Part shown: piece by piece, positions 32,831 to 41,500 of the stretch | Numbering within the stretch: position 1 is the stretch's first letter | How the letters are laid out: every line of letters begins with the position of its first letter | From: Bacteroidaceae bacterium | GTDB taxonomy: Bacteria > Bacteroidota > Bacteroidia > Bacteroidales > Bacteroidaceae | Assembly: GCA_024684455.1 (NCBI GenBank) | Contig: JAIKWU010000081.1 | Location: 1 to 64,000, forward strand | DNA length: 64,000 bases | Direction of reading: 5' to 3' | Translations under genes and position numbers: made by a program | The notes under the pieces: model-generated | The model's input: the letters and a program-made list of their open reading frames with translations, nothing else | Told to the model about the DNA's origin: nothing | Database searches by the model: none

Positions 32831-35800
32831 TTATTTTACAAACACTTTCTTGCCATTGATGATGTAGAGGCCTCTGGTCGGGTTGTTGACACGCTGACCG
32901 TTGAGGTTGTAGATGACATCGTTTGCAATCTTCTTAGTAACAACAGGTTCTTCGATAGTTGTCGGAGTGGATGCATTGTCATCGAAATTAAAGGGCAGGA
33001 AAGCCTTTGTCTCACCGCCTGGCTCTTCGTCGATGAGCAGGTATGCACGTCCTGCAGCAAGTTTTGAATTTTGCTTCAGACGGTAGAAACCAACCTTATC
33101 ATTCACCTTGTTCAGTACGTACATGCGAGGATAGAAGTTAGCATCGCAGGTGATTTCATCTGTTGCTGCCTGGAGCAGGTTTCCTGTCAATGCGTCGGCA
33201 TTATTTGAAGAAGGAGCAAATGTATGTATGCCTTCAGCACCTTTCAGAACGACAGCTGCACCAGCGGGAAGTACTGTGCCCTTGGCTACTTCAGAAAGGG
33301 TAGCGCCAGCAGACGAGGCTTCTGTAACAATATAGACTTTCGTGTCATTGTCGACGACAATCTTTTCAGGTACGACGTAAGTCGAGTACTCAGCTGCCGT
33401 AATTGTTGTGCTGATTGATGAGCTCATCACATAGATTTCATCGAGATAGCCGCGTTTGCCCGAGAAGGTCAAGGTAATGTCACCCGTAATGTCCGTAATT
33501 TCTATGGTGTAGTTGTTCCATTCACCATTTTCAAGCGAGATGTTTGTTGTGCCATTGAGCTGGCAATTGGTAGCACTGATAGTGAATGAGTTTGTTCCTG
33601 TAGCCCATCCTGCGGCACGGAATGTCAGTATAGCCGTACTTCCACTGATTGTAATCGCTCCCGAAGTAAGGTTGCCATTGGTGCTGCCTGAACCCATGCG
33701 GACACAAGATTTGGCGGGATATGTCGTGGTTGGGGTATTCCACGTTTCGTCTGCGGATTCGATGGTCGTAGCATTTAAGGCTGTAGTTCCACTTGTGTTG
33801 AATGAGCCATCGTTTCCGCCCGCGTTGTTATATTTTTGGAACGATTCATGGAAATATGTCGTACCTTTAGTATTGTCGGGATTAACCGTGAGAAGGTAGG
33901 AAACGGATTCAGTTGTGTAGTTGTCTGTTTCCGTTGCCGTTGCCGTGATGATGGTGGAGCCCGTACTATTGATGGTAACTGCACCAGTTGAGGGATTCAC
34001 CGTTGCGACAGTCTCGCTGCTGCTTGACCATACGATAGTACCGTCATAACCTGCTGCTTTAGTAAGAGTAGGAATAGTAACCGTTTCGTTTGATGCCACT
34101 GTTACACTTGATTCAGAGAGTGAAAGGTTGGGATAGTCCTGACAAATTGGGATGAGGTCAATTTGCTTGATGTAGAGGGCGTTCGTGTTCGCAGTGATGG
34201 TAACAACGGAGTTATTCGTAGCCGAGGTAGAGCCCTCCAAAACATATTCGTCGTGAAGGCCTTCGACGGTTGCAACCTCTACTTCATCAATGCTCAATGT
34301 ACTCTTTGCACCATTGGCCTGAGTCTGCACATAAACACGTACTCGGTAACCTTCGTCAGACTTGATGGGCCAACTCGTCACACTACCTTTTCCTGCCTTG
34401 AGTTGTAGTTGTGTGTGATTGTGAACCATAACTTGTAAACCTGTCCACTGGTAAGTGCTTGTTACACCGTTCATGGTTCCGTCAACATTAATCGGGTCAG
34501 TGTCTGTTTCGATTGGATTATAATTACTTGGAGCTCCTGAGAAGTCAGTGAACGACAGTGTGCGTTTTGAACCTGTGAGGTCGATGATTCCTTCACTGGC
34601 AGCGGTAGAGATTGTAATCGTGTACGAAACGGTTGCTGAAGCGTAGTTGGATTCGTTGGTGGTCGTGTAGGTTGCTTTGATAGTGACGGTACCTACCTTG
34701 TCTTGCAACGTAACTGTTCCGTCGCTGGCTACAGCGGCGATTGTCTGGTTGGTGGTGCTGTAGGTGACGGGAAGGTTGTTGGGATTTGTCACAGCCTGAC
34801 CGGTAAACGCGTCGTATTCTGCTGACGGGAAACCGAAACTGTAGGATGCGGTCGCAAATTCAAGACCCGGGTCAATACCATTCACCGTGATGACACATGT
34901 GGCTTCGCCTGCTGCGTAGGTTGTGGTTTCTGCCGTAGTTACAGTAATGGTAGCTGTACCGATTTTGCCTGTTAGCGTGATGGCACCATATTCGTCAACC
35001 GTTGCCACGGTCTCATCCGAACTTTCGTATGTGGCCAGGGGAAGGCTATGGGTGTTTGTGAAAGTAGGCAGGGTGTATGCGTCGCCCTTCGTAAAGGTCA
35101 GGTCGCCCGAGTAAGCGATGCCCGCTTCTTCCTTGGCAGATGGACGATTCCATGCGTACAAGTAGTTGCCGCTTGCAATTTCAGGAGTGCTATTGTACTT
35201 CTGGAAAGGTCCACAGACCGTGACTTCATCGCCAACTAACAAGTCGTTGACATTCGAGAAAGTCTGTTCATTCAGTCCCTTGCCTTTATAGATAAGCAAC
35301 TGCCCTGTGGTCGTTCCGTCGTCAGAGATGTAATACCTGTAATTGCTGCCGTCGCCAACGATGCTTGTGTTCTGAAATGCAGAAACGATGCCGCTCACAT
35401 AGAAGTATGTGGAAGTGGCTGTCGTTGGGTTGTTCGTGTTGATGTACGCGACGGCTTCTGCCACGGTGAACGGGTTGTTCTGTCCTCCTTTGGCGTAGGA
35501 GTCAGTTACTGTCAGACTGTAGGTGTCGCTGGATGCTTGATATTCATCGACAACACCTGCGTAGGAGGCGGTGATGGTTGTTGTTCCAACTCCGACAAGT
35601 GTAACAACACCTGTGGTCTCTCCAACAGTAGCTACACTTTCGTCACTGGACGACCATGTGACAGTTGCCCCTGAAATAGCACTGCCTTTCGAGGTTACTG
35701 TTGCAGAAAGAGAACCTGCAGCTGTTCCTTCATGAATGTCGGTGTTGGTAATGTCAGAAGCGTCTATGGTTGTGGTTGTAGCGACGGCGGAACTGCCTTC

Positions 35801-36283
35801 ATCTACAAATGTTACAACGGCAGTCTGAAGAGCATAGTTGCCACTACCAGAACCAACAGTAAATGTAACCGAACTTGTTTGTCCTGAGGCCTCCCATATA
35901 GCAGTCAAATTACTTGCTGTAGAAGTTCCGGTCGTAAATTCGGTAGTGAATGAACCTGTATCTGCTGTAATGCCATTTGTTTGTTTTTTGTTCCGTTTAT
36001 ATGTAAATTCAATTTTAGAAATCTTTTTAGAAGAGGAAAATTGAATAGTACCTCCAGCATATACTCTAACACCATCAGTATTTGAGGCAGCAGAGGTTCC
36101 TGAATTTTTGTTGATTGTAACTGTTACATTAGTCGTTCCTGTTACAGTATAAGGAAGAGATAATGTTGAGTTAGATGAAGATGTAGGAAACGTTACGGTT
36201 TCATTATCTCCCCACGCACTGCTCGCGCCGATGGTAAGCAAAAGGCTCATGATGAGCCATCGTAAATTTGTAAAATGTTTCAT
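32831..36283 (-). CDS. Giant exported protein with Ig-like (Big_2) repeats and T9SS tail
   Basis: 1150 residues with a signal peptide (MKHFTNLRWLIMSLLLTIGASSAWG). Several bacterial Ig-like (BIG2-type) modules are visible through the repeated motif VTWSSSDESVATV/ESSDETVATVDEYG/VWSSSSETVATVNPSTG. A DUF5689/nucleotide-binding-like beta domain (about 270-360, AYTLPTFTNTH upstream edge) and carbohydrate-binding-like sandwiches also occur. It ends in a T9SS type A tail (VIYNLNGQRVNNPTRGLYII then NGKKVFVK). No catalytic motif is seen, so an adhesin or polysaccharide-binding surface protein is the best guess. ATG 36283 begins the signal peptide. The small LW-tailed gene follows 21 bp downstream. Confidence 0.8.
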   Translation of the reverse strand: MKHFTNLRWLIMSLLLTIGASSAWGDNETVTFPTSSSNSTLSLPYTVTGTTNVTVTINKNSGTSAASNTDGVRVYAGGTIQFSSSKKISKIEFTYKRNKKQTNGITADTGSFTTEFTTGTSTASNLTAIWEASGQTSSVTFTVGSGSGNYALQTAVVTFVDEGSSAVATTTTIDASDITNTDIHEGTAAGSLSATVTSKGSAISGATVTWSSSDESVATVGETTGVVTLVGVGTTTITASYAGVVDEYQASSDTYSLTVTDSYAKGGQNNPFTVAEAVAYINTNNPTTATSTYFYVSGIVSAFQNTSIVGDGSNYRYYISDDGTTTGQLLIYKGKGLNEQTFSNVNDLLVGDEVTVCGPFQKYNSTPEIASGNYLYAWNRPSAKEEAGIAYSGDLTFTKGDAYTLPTFTNTHSLPLATYESSDETVATVDEYGAITLTGKIGTATITVTTAETTTYAAGEATCVITVNGIDPGLEFATASYSFGFPSAEYDAFTGQAVTNPNNLPVTYSTTNQTIAAVASDGTVTLQDKVGTVTIKATYTTTNESNYASATVSYTITISTAASEGIIDLTGSKRTLSFTDFSGAPSNYNPIETDTDPINVDGTMNGVTSTYQWTGLQVMVHNHTQLQLKAGKGSVTSWPIKSDEGYRVRVYVQTQANGAKSTLSIDEVEVATVEGLHDEYVLEGSTSATNNSVVTITANTNALYIKQIDLIPICQDYPNLSLSESSVTVASNETVTIPTLTKAAGYDGTIVWSSSSETVATVNPSTGAVTINSTGSTIITATATETDNYTTESVSYLLTVNPDNTKGTTYFHESFQKYNNAGGNDGSFNTSGTTALNATTIESADETWNTPTTTYPAKSCVRMGSGSTNGNLTSGAITISGSTAILTFRAAGWATGTNSFTISATNCQLNGTTNISLENGEWNNYTIEITDITGDITLTFSGKRGYLDEIYVMSSSISTTITAAEYSTYVVPEKIVVDNDTKVYIVTEASSAGATLSEVAKGTVLPAGAAVVLKGAEGIHTFAPSSNNADALTGNLLQAATDEITCDANFYPRMYVLNKVNDKVGFYRLKQNSKLAAGRAYLLIDEEPGGETKAFLPFNFDDNASTPTTIEEPVVTKKIANDVIYNLNGQRVNNPTRGLYIINGKKVFVK

Positions 36284-36365
36284 AAAACTTGTTTGAATTA
36301 AAAGAGTTAATAATTGATTTCTGTATGTCAGGAGCACGATATAACATCGTACCCGTAAATTTGTG

Positions 36366-36397
36366 CAAAGTTACGGATTATCTCCGAGACGGCGAAA
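36366..36397 (-). promoter_or_regulatory. Probable promoter of the Ig-like protein operon
   Basis: On the minus strand TAACTTTG (36373-36366) is a perfect -7 element; the -33 position about 20 nt upstream reads TTTCG (36397-36393), a weak match. The leader to the ATG at 36283 would be about 77 nt. Confidence 0.6.
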
Positions 36398-36650
36398 TTT
36401 ACACCCGTTTATTTGTTGCTTACGACAACAAAAAAGTAAAAATTCACATAATCGTAACACAGATGTGGCAAGCAAGAAACAAATCATTCATTCAATCGTT
36501 ACTCAGCAATATAATCAACATTTCCCTTGGGCAAATTTGATGAATTATACGTGTGTTCAGTTTACTGGCAAAAATAAAAATCCGTCGAATCCGTGTTTTC
36601 AATTTTCAATTTTGTTGCAGGCTGAAAGACAGTATGCAGTGGGGTGTTTG

Positions 36651-36754
36651 TTCCACCGCAGCGGAACTTTAGTTTCACTGCGGTGGAACTTTTGTATCGG
36701 CGCAGTGAAATTTTTGTTCCACCGCAGTGAAACAGTTGTACCAATACGGTGAGG
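36651..36754. repeat. 22-bp-period palindrome array, family A, copy 3
   Basis: Five units start at 36651, 36673, 36695, 36717 and 36739, exactly 22 bp apart, with TTCCACCGCAGCGGAA, TTTCACTGCGGTGGAA and more degenerate later units; a decayed sixth may precede at 36629. Linkers keep the form CNNNNG. It lies in the 1.15-kb gene-free region 36284-37438. Confidence 0.88.
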
Positions 36755-36867
36755 ACACTTTGGTACAAAAGCATAAGGTAAATCTCCCTAAGGATTTATG
36801 CTTATTTGTGGTATCCTTTAATCCTGTTTATTACTCAACTTGCGAAACTTTTATTATTATTCCTAAA

Positions 36868-37133
36868 GAATGATGACATGATTTCTGAAGATTACGTGTA
36901 TGAAATATAAATTGTATGAATTGTAGGGACGACCCGTGGGGCGTCCATGAAGGATTGTGGAAGAGGATTGCCAACATGGACGCCCCACGGGTCGTCCCTA
37001 CAAGAAGCAAAGCCATGCAGACAAACATCAGGTCCCGAAGACTTTTACACGTCAATCTTCGATAATCTTCACGTTAATTATTATTTCTAAATTGATAACA
37101 TGATTTCCGAAGATTGACGTGTAAGAAATATAA
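36868..37133. repeat. Composite dispersed repeat C+D, copy 2
   Basis: A D-end fragment (GAAGATTACGTGTA) is followed by an AAATATAAATTGTATGAATT linker, the 79-bp C hairpin at 36923-37001, the GCCATGCAGACAAACATCAG segment and a full D element at 37045-37124. The order is the inverse of the copy at 26757-26970. Confidence 0.8.
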
Positions 37134-37301
37134 ATTGTATGAATTGTAGGGACGACCCGTGGGGCGTCCCTACAAGAAGCAAAGCCATGCAGACAAACAT
37201 CAGGGCCCTAAGACTTTTACACGTCAATCTTCGATAATCTTCACGTTAATTATTATTTCTTAAGATTGATGATATGATTTCCGAAGATTGACGTGTAAAA
37301 A
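37134..37301. repeat. Composite dispersed repeat C+D, copy 3 with deleted C core
   Basis: The unit of copy 2 is repeated in tandem, but the C hairpin is cut to 28 bp (37146-37173, GTAGGGACG...CGTCCCTAC) by loss of its inner 51 bp. The GCCATGCAGACAAACATCAG segment and a full D element (37218-37298) follow. No gene is seen in 36284-37438. Confidence 0.8.
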
Positions 37302-37375
37302 ATACATTAAAATCTTCTTGGGGCTTTGCGTGTGATTACTTTTTTTGAATAAAATCGAAAAAAAACGCGGAAAAG

Positions 37376-37407
37376 TTTGGTCGGTCCAAGAAAAAGCAGT
37401 ACCTTTG
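37376..37407 (+). promoter_or_regulatory. Promoter of the seven-tRNA operon
   Basis: TTTG (37376-37379), a 20-nt spacer and TACCTTTG (37400-37407) form a near-perfect Bacteroidetes promoter. Transcription should begin about 25 nt before the first tRNA. Confidence 0.85.
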
Positions 37408-37438
37408 CACTCGCTTTCGGAAAGAGAGACTTCCGGAA

Positions 37439-37513
37439 GGGCGCTTAGCTCAGTTGGTTCAGAGCGTCTGCCTTACAAGCAGAGGGTCGGGGGTTCGAAT
37501 CCCTCAGCGCCCA
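37439..37513 (+). tRNA. tRNA-Val (anticodon TAC)
   Basis: 75 nt; acceptor GGGCGCT/AGCGCCC, anticodon stem TCTGC/GCAGA with loop CTTACAA (anticodon TAC), T arm GGGGG TTCGAAT CCCTC. First tRNA of the operon. Confidence 0.97.
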
Positions 37514-37548
37514 CAAGAGACATTTCAGTCTTGACTTTAATTTAAGGA

Positions 37549-37622
37549 GGCTCGTTAGCTCAACTGAATAGAGCATCTGACTACGGATCAGAAGGTTATA
37601 GGTTTGAATCCTATACGAGTCA
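37549..37622 (+). tRNA. tRNA-Arg (anticodon ACG)
   Basis: 74 nt; acceptor GGCTCGT/ACGAGTC, anticodon stem TCTGA/TCAGA with loop CTACGGA (anticodon ACG, read as ICG), T arm ATAGG TTTGAAT CCTAT. Its last 16 nt plus one more base are repeated exactly at 37718-37734. Confidence 0.96.
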
Positions 37623-37717
37623 CGAGGTCATTCATTGACGGCAGCGAAAGCCTGCTTTCAGAACGATGACAATGAAGGAACTCGTAAGACTGCCGCCGGC
37701 AGGCTTTTAGGATATTA

Positions 37718-37734
37718 AATCCTATACGAGTCAC
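37718..37734 (+). repeat. Duplicated 3' end of tRNA-Arg
   Basis: AATCCTATACGAGTCAC repeats 37607-37623 exactly, 111 bp downstream. It covers the 3' half of the T stem and the acceptor strand of tRNA-Arg. Repeated tRNA 3' ends are typical att sites of integrated elements; only about 95 bp lies between the copies here, so at most a remnant is present. Confidence 0.8.
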
Positions 37735-37766
37735 TACACGGGGCACAGCCCCGTAAATTTTGTGGA

Positions 37767-37849
37767 GGGCATATTCCAGAGTGGCCAAATGGGGCAGACT
37801 GTAAATCTGCTGGCTTTCGCCTTCGGTGGTTCGAATCCATCTGTGCCCA
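37767..37849 (+). tRNA. tRNA-Tyr (anticodon GTA)
   Basis: 83 nt, class II with a long variable arm; acceptor GGGCATA/TGTGCCC, anticodon stem GCAGA/TCTGC with loop CTGTAAA (anticodon GTA), T arm with TTCGAAT. Confidence 0.96.
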
Positions 37850-37871
37850 CGCATGCCGAGCACGCGATGTT

Positions 37872-37944
37872 GCGGAAGTAGCTCAGTTGATAGAGCACTA
37901 GCCTTCCAAGCTGGGGGTCGCGGGTTTGAGCCCCGTCTTCCGCT
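37872..37944 (+). tRNA. tRNA-Gly (anticodon TCC)
   Basis: 73 nt; acceptor GCGGAAG/CTTCCGC, anticodon stem CTAGC/GCTGG with loop CTTCCAA (anticodon TCC), T arm GCGGG TTTGAGC CCCGT. Confidence 0.95.
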
Positions 37945-37966
37945 CCACACAGGCGGGCAATGCAAT

Positions 37967-38040
37967 GCTTCAGTAGCTCAGTTGGTTAGAGCACATGACT
38001 GTTAATCATGGGGTCGTTGGTTCAAGCCCATCCTGAAGCG
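37967..38040 (+). tRNA. tRNA-Asn (anticodon GTT)
   Basis: 74 nt; acceptor GCTTCAG/CTGAAGC, anticodon stem CATGA/TCATG with loop CTGTTAA (anticodon GTT), T arm GTTGG TTCAAGC CCATC with one mismatch. Confidence 0.95.
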
Positions 38041-38055
38041 CAAAACAATTTGGAT

Positions 38056-38128
38056 GCGTCCTTAGCTCAGTTGGTAGAGCAATTGACTCTTAATCAATGG
38101 GTCCAGGGTTCGAGCCCCTGAGGGCGTA
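38056..38128 (+). tRNA. tRNA-Lys (anticodon CTT)
   Basis: 73 nt; acceptor GCGTCCT/AGGGCGT with wobble pairs at both ends, anticodon stem ATTGA/TCAAT with loop CTCTTAA (anticodon CTT). Confidence 0.94.
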
Positions 38129-38175
38129 CAGAGGAGAGGGGCGGCGACAGTATCAATGTCCCTTTCATCATTTTA

Positions 38176-38260
38176 GGAGAGATGGCAGAGTGGTCGATTG
38201 CATCGGTCTTGAAAACCGACGTACTGAGAGGTACCGGGGGTTCGAATCCCTCTCTCTCCG
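38176..38260 (+). tRNA. tRNA-Ser (anticodon TGA)
   Basis: 85 nt, class II; acceptor GGAGAGA/TCTCTCC, anticodon stem TCGGT/ACCGA with loop CTTGAAA (anticodon TGA), long variable arm GTACTGAGAGGTAC. Last tRNA before the terminator. Confidence 0.96.
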
Positions 38261-38267
38261 CAAAATA

Positions 38268-38303
38268 ACAGCGAAGGCAGCATGATGATGCTGCCTTCGC
38301 TGT
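38268..38303. terminator. Bidirectional terminator of the tRNA and LW-protein operons
   Basis: ACAGCGAAGGCAGCA (38268-38282) pairs perfectly over 15 bp with 38289-38303 around a 6-nt loop, with TTTG following on plus and TTATTTTG on minus. It ends both the tRNA operon and the convergent PL11-LW operon. Confidence 0.88.
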
Positions 38304-38323
38304 TTGATGGGGTCTCGTGTATG

Positions 38324-38527
38324 TTACCACAGCCCGTTGTCTTTATAGAGTGTACCGTAGGAGTCATTGCTGGATTCGGTATCATCGAGACGGATGCGGG
38401 CACCCACTTCTCCTTCTTCCACCTCATCCACTTGGCTGGTGTTGACATCGAGGTAGAGTGGGGTGTAGAGTTGGGGTATATAAATGGAAAGGCGTGGATG
38501 ATGGTAGGGTTTTATTGTTGTTTTCAT
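38324..38527 (-). CDS. Small LW-tailed protein, translationally coupled to the PL11 gene
   Basis: 67 residues starting [20 protein letters not shown], with a central [15 protein letters not shown], an acidic region and the terminal LYKDNGLW. Its ATG overlaps the TGA of the rhamnogalacturonan lyase gene (ATGA), strong evidence that the two are translated together. It ends just before the terminator at 38268-38303. It belongs with the proteins at 15681 and 32624 by start motif, central V-S/N motif and Leu-Trp end. No signal peptide or membrane segment. Function unknown. Confidence 0.78.
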   Translation of the reverse strand: MKTTIKPYHHPRLSIYIPQLYTPLYLDVNTSQVDEVEEGEVGARIRLDDTESSNDSYGTLYKDNGLW

Positions 38528-41500
38528 CTTACTAATACCTTTTTACCGTTGATGATGTATATGCCCTTAGGTAGGGTTGAGTGTTCTGCATCGAATGTCG
38601 AAAGTCGGCGGCCAGTAAGGTCATAAATGGTTGTCTGGGCCGGTGAATTTGTGATTTCATTGATTCCTGTGGGGATTTCATCGAACGAGATGGAAATGGT
38701 CTTGGCGAGCGTACTTCCGTTCTTGGCGGAGAAGTAGGCTCGGTAGGCCTTGAAGGTGATGCTGTTGTTCTCTGCCACCTTGTTCAACGTATTGCCGTTG
38801 GAGGCGTTGTAGAAGTAGGTGTTGGAGGGGAACGTCACCTTGCCGCTGTTGGCATAACTGCCGATGAAGTCGTAGTAGGTGGTCTCTACTTTCGGCTCTG
38901 CTACTGGCTGACGGTCAATGCCTGCAATGACGTAGAAGTGGTCGTCAGGTTGTTTGGTCACACGGATGAGGAAGGGTTCGTTGGCTGTCACCGTACGTGT
39001 GTCTGTACTAAAGATGAGTGTGCCAGATGTGCTGCCTGTCAGTCGTGCAACCTGAGTGCCAGCACCGAACGTGCGGACGACTTGTGCCTCGTTCATGTCG
39101 AAGGGCAGGACTAGGGTGTTCCATCCACTACCTGACGTGATGCTGGAGAAGGTGCGTGTCATAGCGATGTTGCCTGCTCCGCATGTGATGGGCGCGGTGG
39201 TGGATGTCTCGTCGTATTCTTCATGAATAGGAACGTAGGCGATGAGTTTGCAGAAGGTGTTGTTGGTCATCGTATAGGTGAAGGTTCCATCGGCAGAGAG
39301 GTTGCGGTAGCCTTGGTCGTAACTGGTGCCATTGCCCCAACTGTTGTCTGCCTTGTAATAGACGATGGTCTGATCGTCACCCAGCGCAGAGGCTGTGATG
39401 GTGGTTGCGTTGGAGCCGTTCTGTCCAATGCCGTAGCCTTGGATGAGGCAGAGCGGGTAGGCATTGCCTTTACGGCTGACGGTAATGATGCTGTCTTGGT
39501 CAACGTAGCCGCTGTTATTCTTCGACTCTACGATGTCGTAGGTATTGTTGCGGTTCCAGTTCGCCCAACGGCTCTGGTAGGTGTTGGTGTTCCAAAGATT
39601 CGTCCCAAGCACACTGGCTGCATCGGCAGCATTGATTTCGTTATAAGCCGGTGACTCGTAGTAGATGGCGTAGGGAGCGAGGATGGGGAAGGTGGCCACA
39701 GTAGGTGTGCATCCTGCAGCAGAAGCCGTAATTTCGAGGGTTCCTGGCCGGTTGAATGTGAATGGATTTCCAAAAGGAGTCTGTACGAGGAGGTCGTCAA
39801 TGGCAAAGTTGGCGAAGTAGCGGCTGGTGACGAATGTCATACTTCCCAGTCCTCCGCTTGTACTGAGCGTCTGAATTTCGGTACGGGACAGAATGATGGT
39901 GCCGCTCTCACGATGGGTAATGGTCAGGAAGGTGTGCTCACCGATTCGCTCCAACTGGTAGGTACACCATGTGACGTCGGCGATGCTTTGCGTACTATTA
40001 CCTTTATTGGAATTCGGCAGTTCCACTTGCAGAGACGAACCGTTGACGATCCACGATGTTGACCATGTGCCAGTGGCTGTAAGCGAAAGGATGGGGTGCA
40101 GGTTGGCTTGGTCGTAGATAGTGAAGGAGGTTGGTTGCTGATTGGTCGAACTGCTCAGTTTGAGATTGAAACTGAGGTTGAAATCTGACCCTGCTGGTGC
40201 GACATCCTGAAGGTTTGTGCCAGTGACAGTGCAGCCATTGTTCTGACGTTCTCCTTGAGTGACTGATAGATAGGGATTCGTGCCGTCATAGAGAATGGTC
40301 GGAGTGTAACGTCCACCTGTGCTGGTGCTCCATCCGTCGGTGTTGGCCGCCGCGAAGTCTTGAGCATAGAGTTGCTGGCCGAGGACAGTTTCGCTGCCAT
40401 TGATGTCGATGAATCGGCCTGTGAAGGTGGCACCTTCCGTTGCACTGCTATATCTTACGGAGGGCAGGTAATAGTGTGTTCCGTAGGAGTTCATAGAAGA
40501 GATGGCAAAGATGGGTGCTTCTGTGGTCGGTACGGCTCCTTCAGGGATAACGAGGTAGAGGATGCCGCTGGACACTTCCAGATAGGCAGACGATGTCACG
40601 TTTCCGTTGCTCTCAATCAGGATATCAGAAAGATTGGCTGGCGAATTGCCAATCGTACCGATGGGGTAGCGGCCTTCGGTCAGCGTGCTCGTCGTGTTGA
40701 TGTAAAATACGGGCTGCTGATACTGGGGACCATACTGCCAGTTCTTGGTGCCGATGGTCAGGGCGTTGATGTTAAGTTGGTCGTTCAGACTGGCGTCGGT
40801 GCTGTTGATGTCGAGGACGACACGCGATCCGTAGTTGAGTTTCAGCGTACCTCCTACAGTGACGGTGCTGAGTGTCTGTGCCACAGGTCCGCCCACATTG
40901 AGTGTCGCACCATAGCACATTTCAAGTCCCCTGTTGAACGTACCTCCAGTGGAATTGAGAGTGGTGTGGCGGTTCATCCATACAGGGCTGTTGTTGAGTC
41001 TGCCGTTGAAGTTCACCGTACCGCCCCAGATGTCGGTCTTGCCCGTGAAACTGAGCGTAGGCGAGCCTGTGATGGTCAGAGTGCCCAGTCCTTGCTTCAC
41101 GAGACGAGCAGCACCGCTGAGATTACCGCTACCGCTGATGTTCAGCGTGTGAGTGTATGTCGTTGTGGTGATGTTGGCATTGTTGTTATTGCCCTGTGTC
41201 CATACAGGCACATTCATCGTGAGCACACGGGGGGTAATGCTGCTGGAAAGGCTGTAGGTTTGGTTGGAATAGCCGTAGGTAAGCACCTCTTTGTTGTTCA
41301 GTGATGAGGTGAGTGACTGCCCTGGCTCGACGATGGTGCGGTCGGTCAGCGAGAGTGGCGGTGGGGCTATGGTGATGTCTTCCGTTGCTCCGAGGAAGTA
41401 ACTCAGGTGGGGCGGCTGGTTGTAGGCGTGCATCTGCCATACCATAGCCTGACGGTATTGGTGGTCATGCCACAGAGTAGGAATATCGTAACTGGTGTAG

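Noticed and set aside
36831-37055. Frame encoding VCMALLLVGTTRGAS, similar to a frame at 26680-26937
   Set aside because: Both frames are translations of the dispersed C repeat. Differences between them are non-conservative (L/P, T/P), as expected for non-coding DNA.
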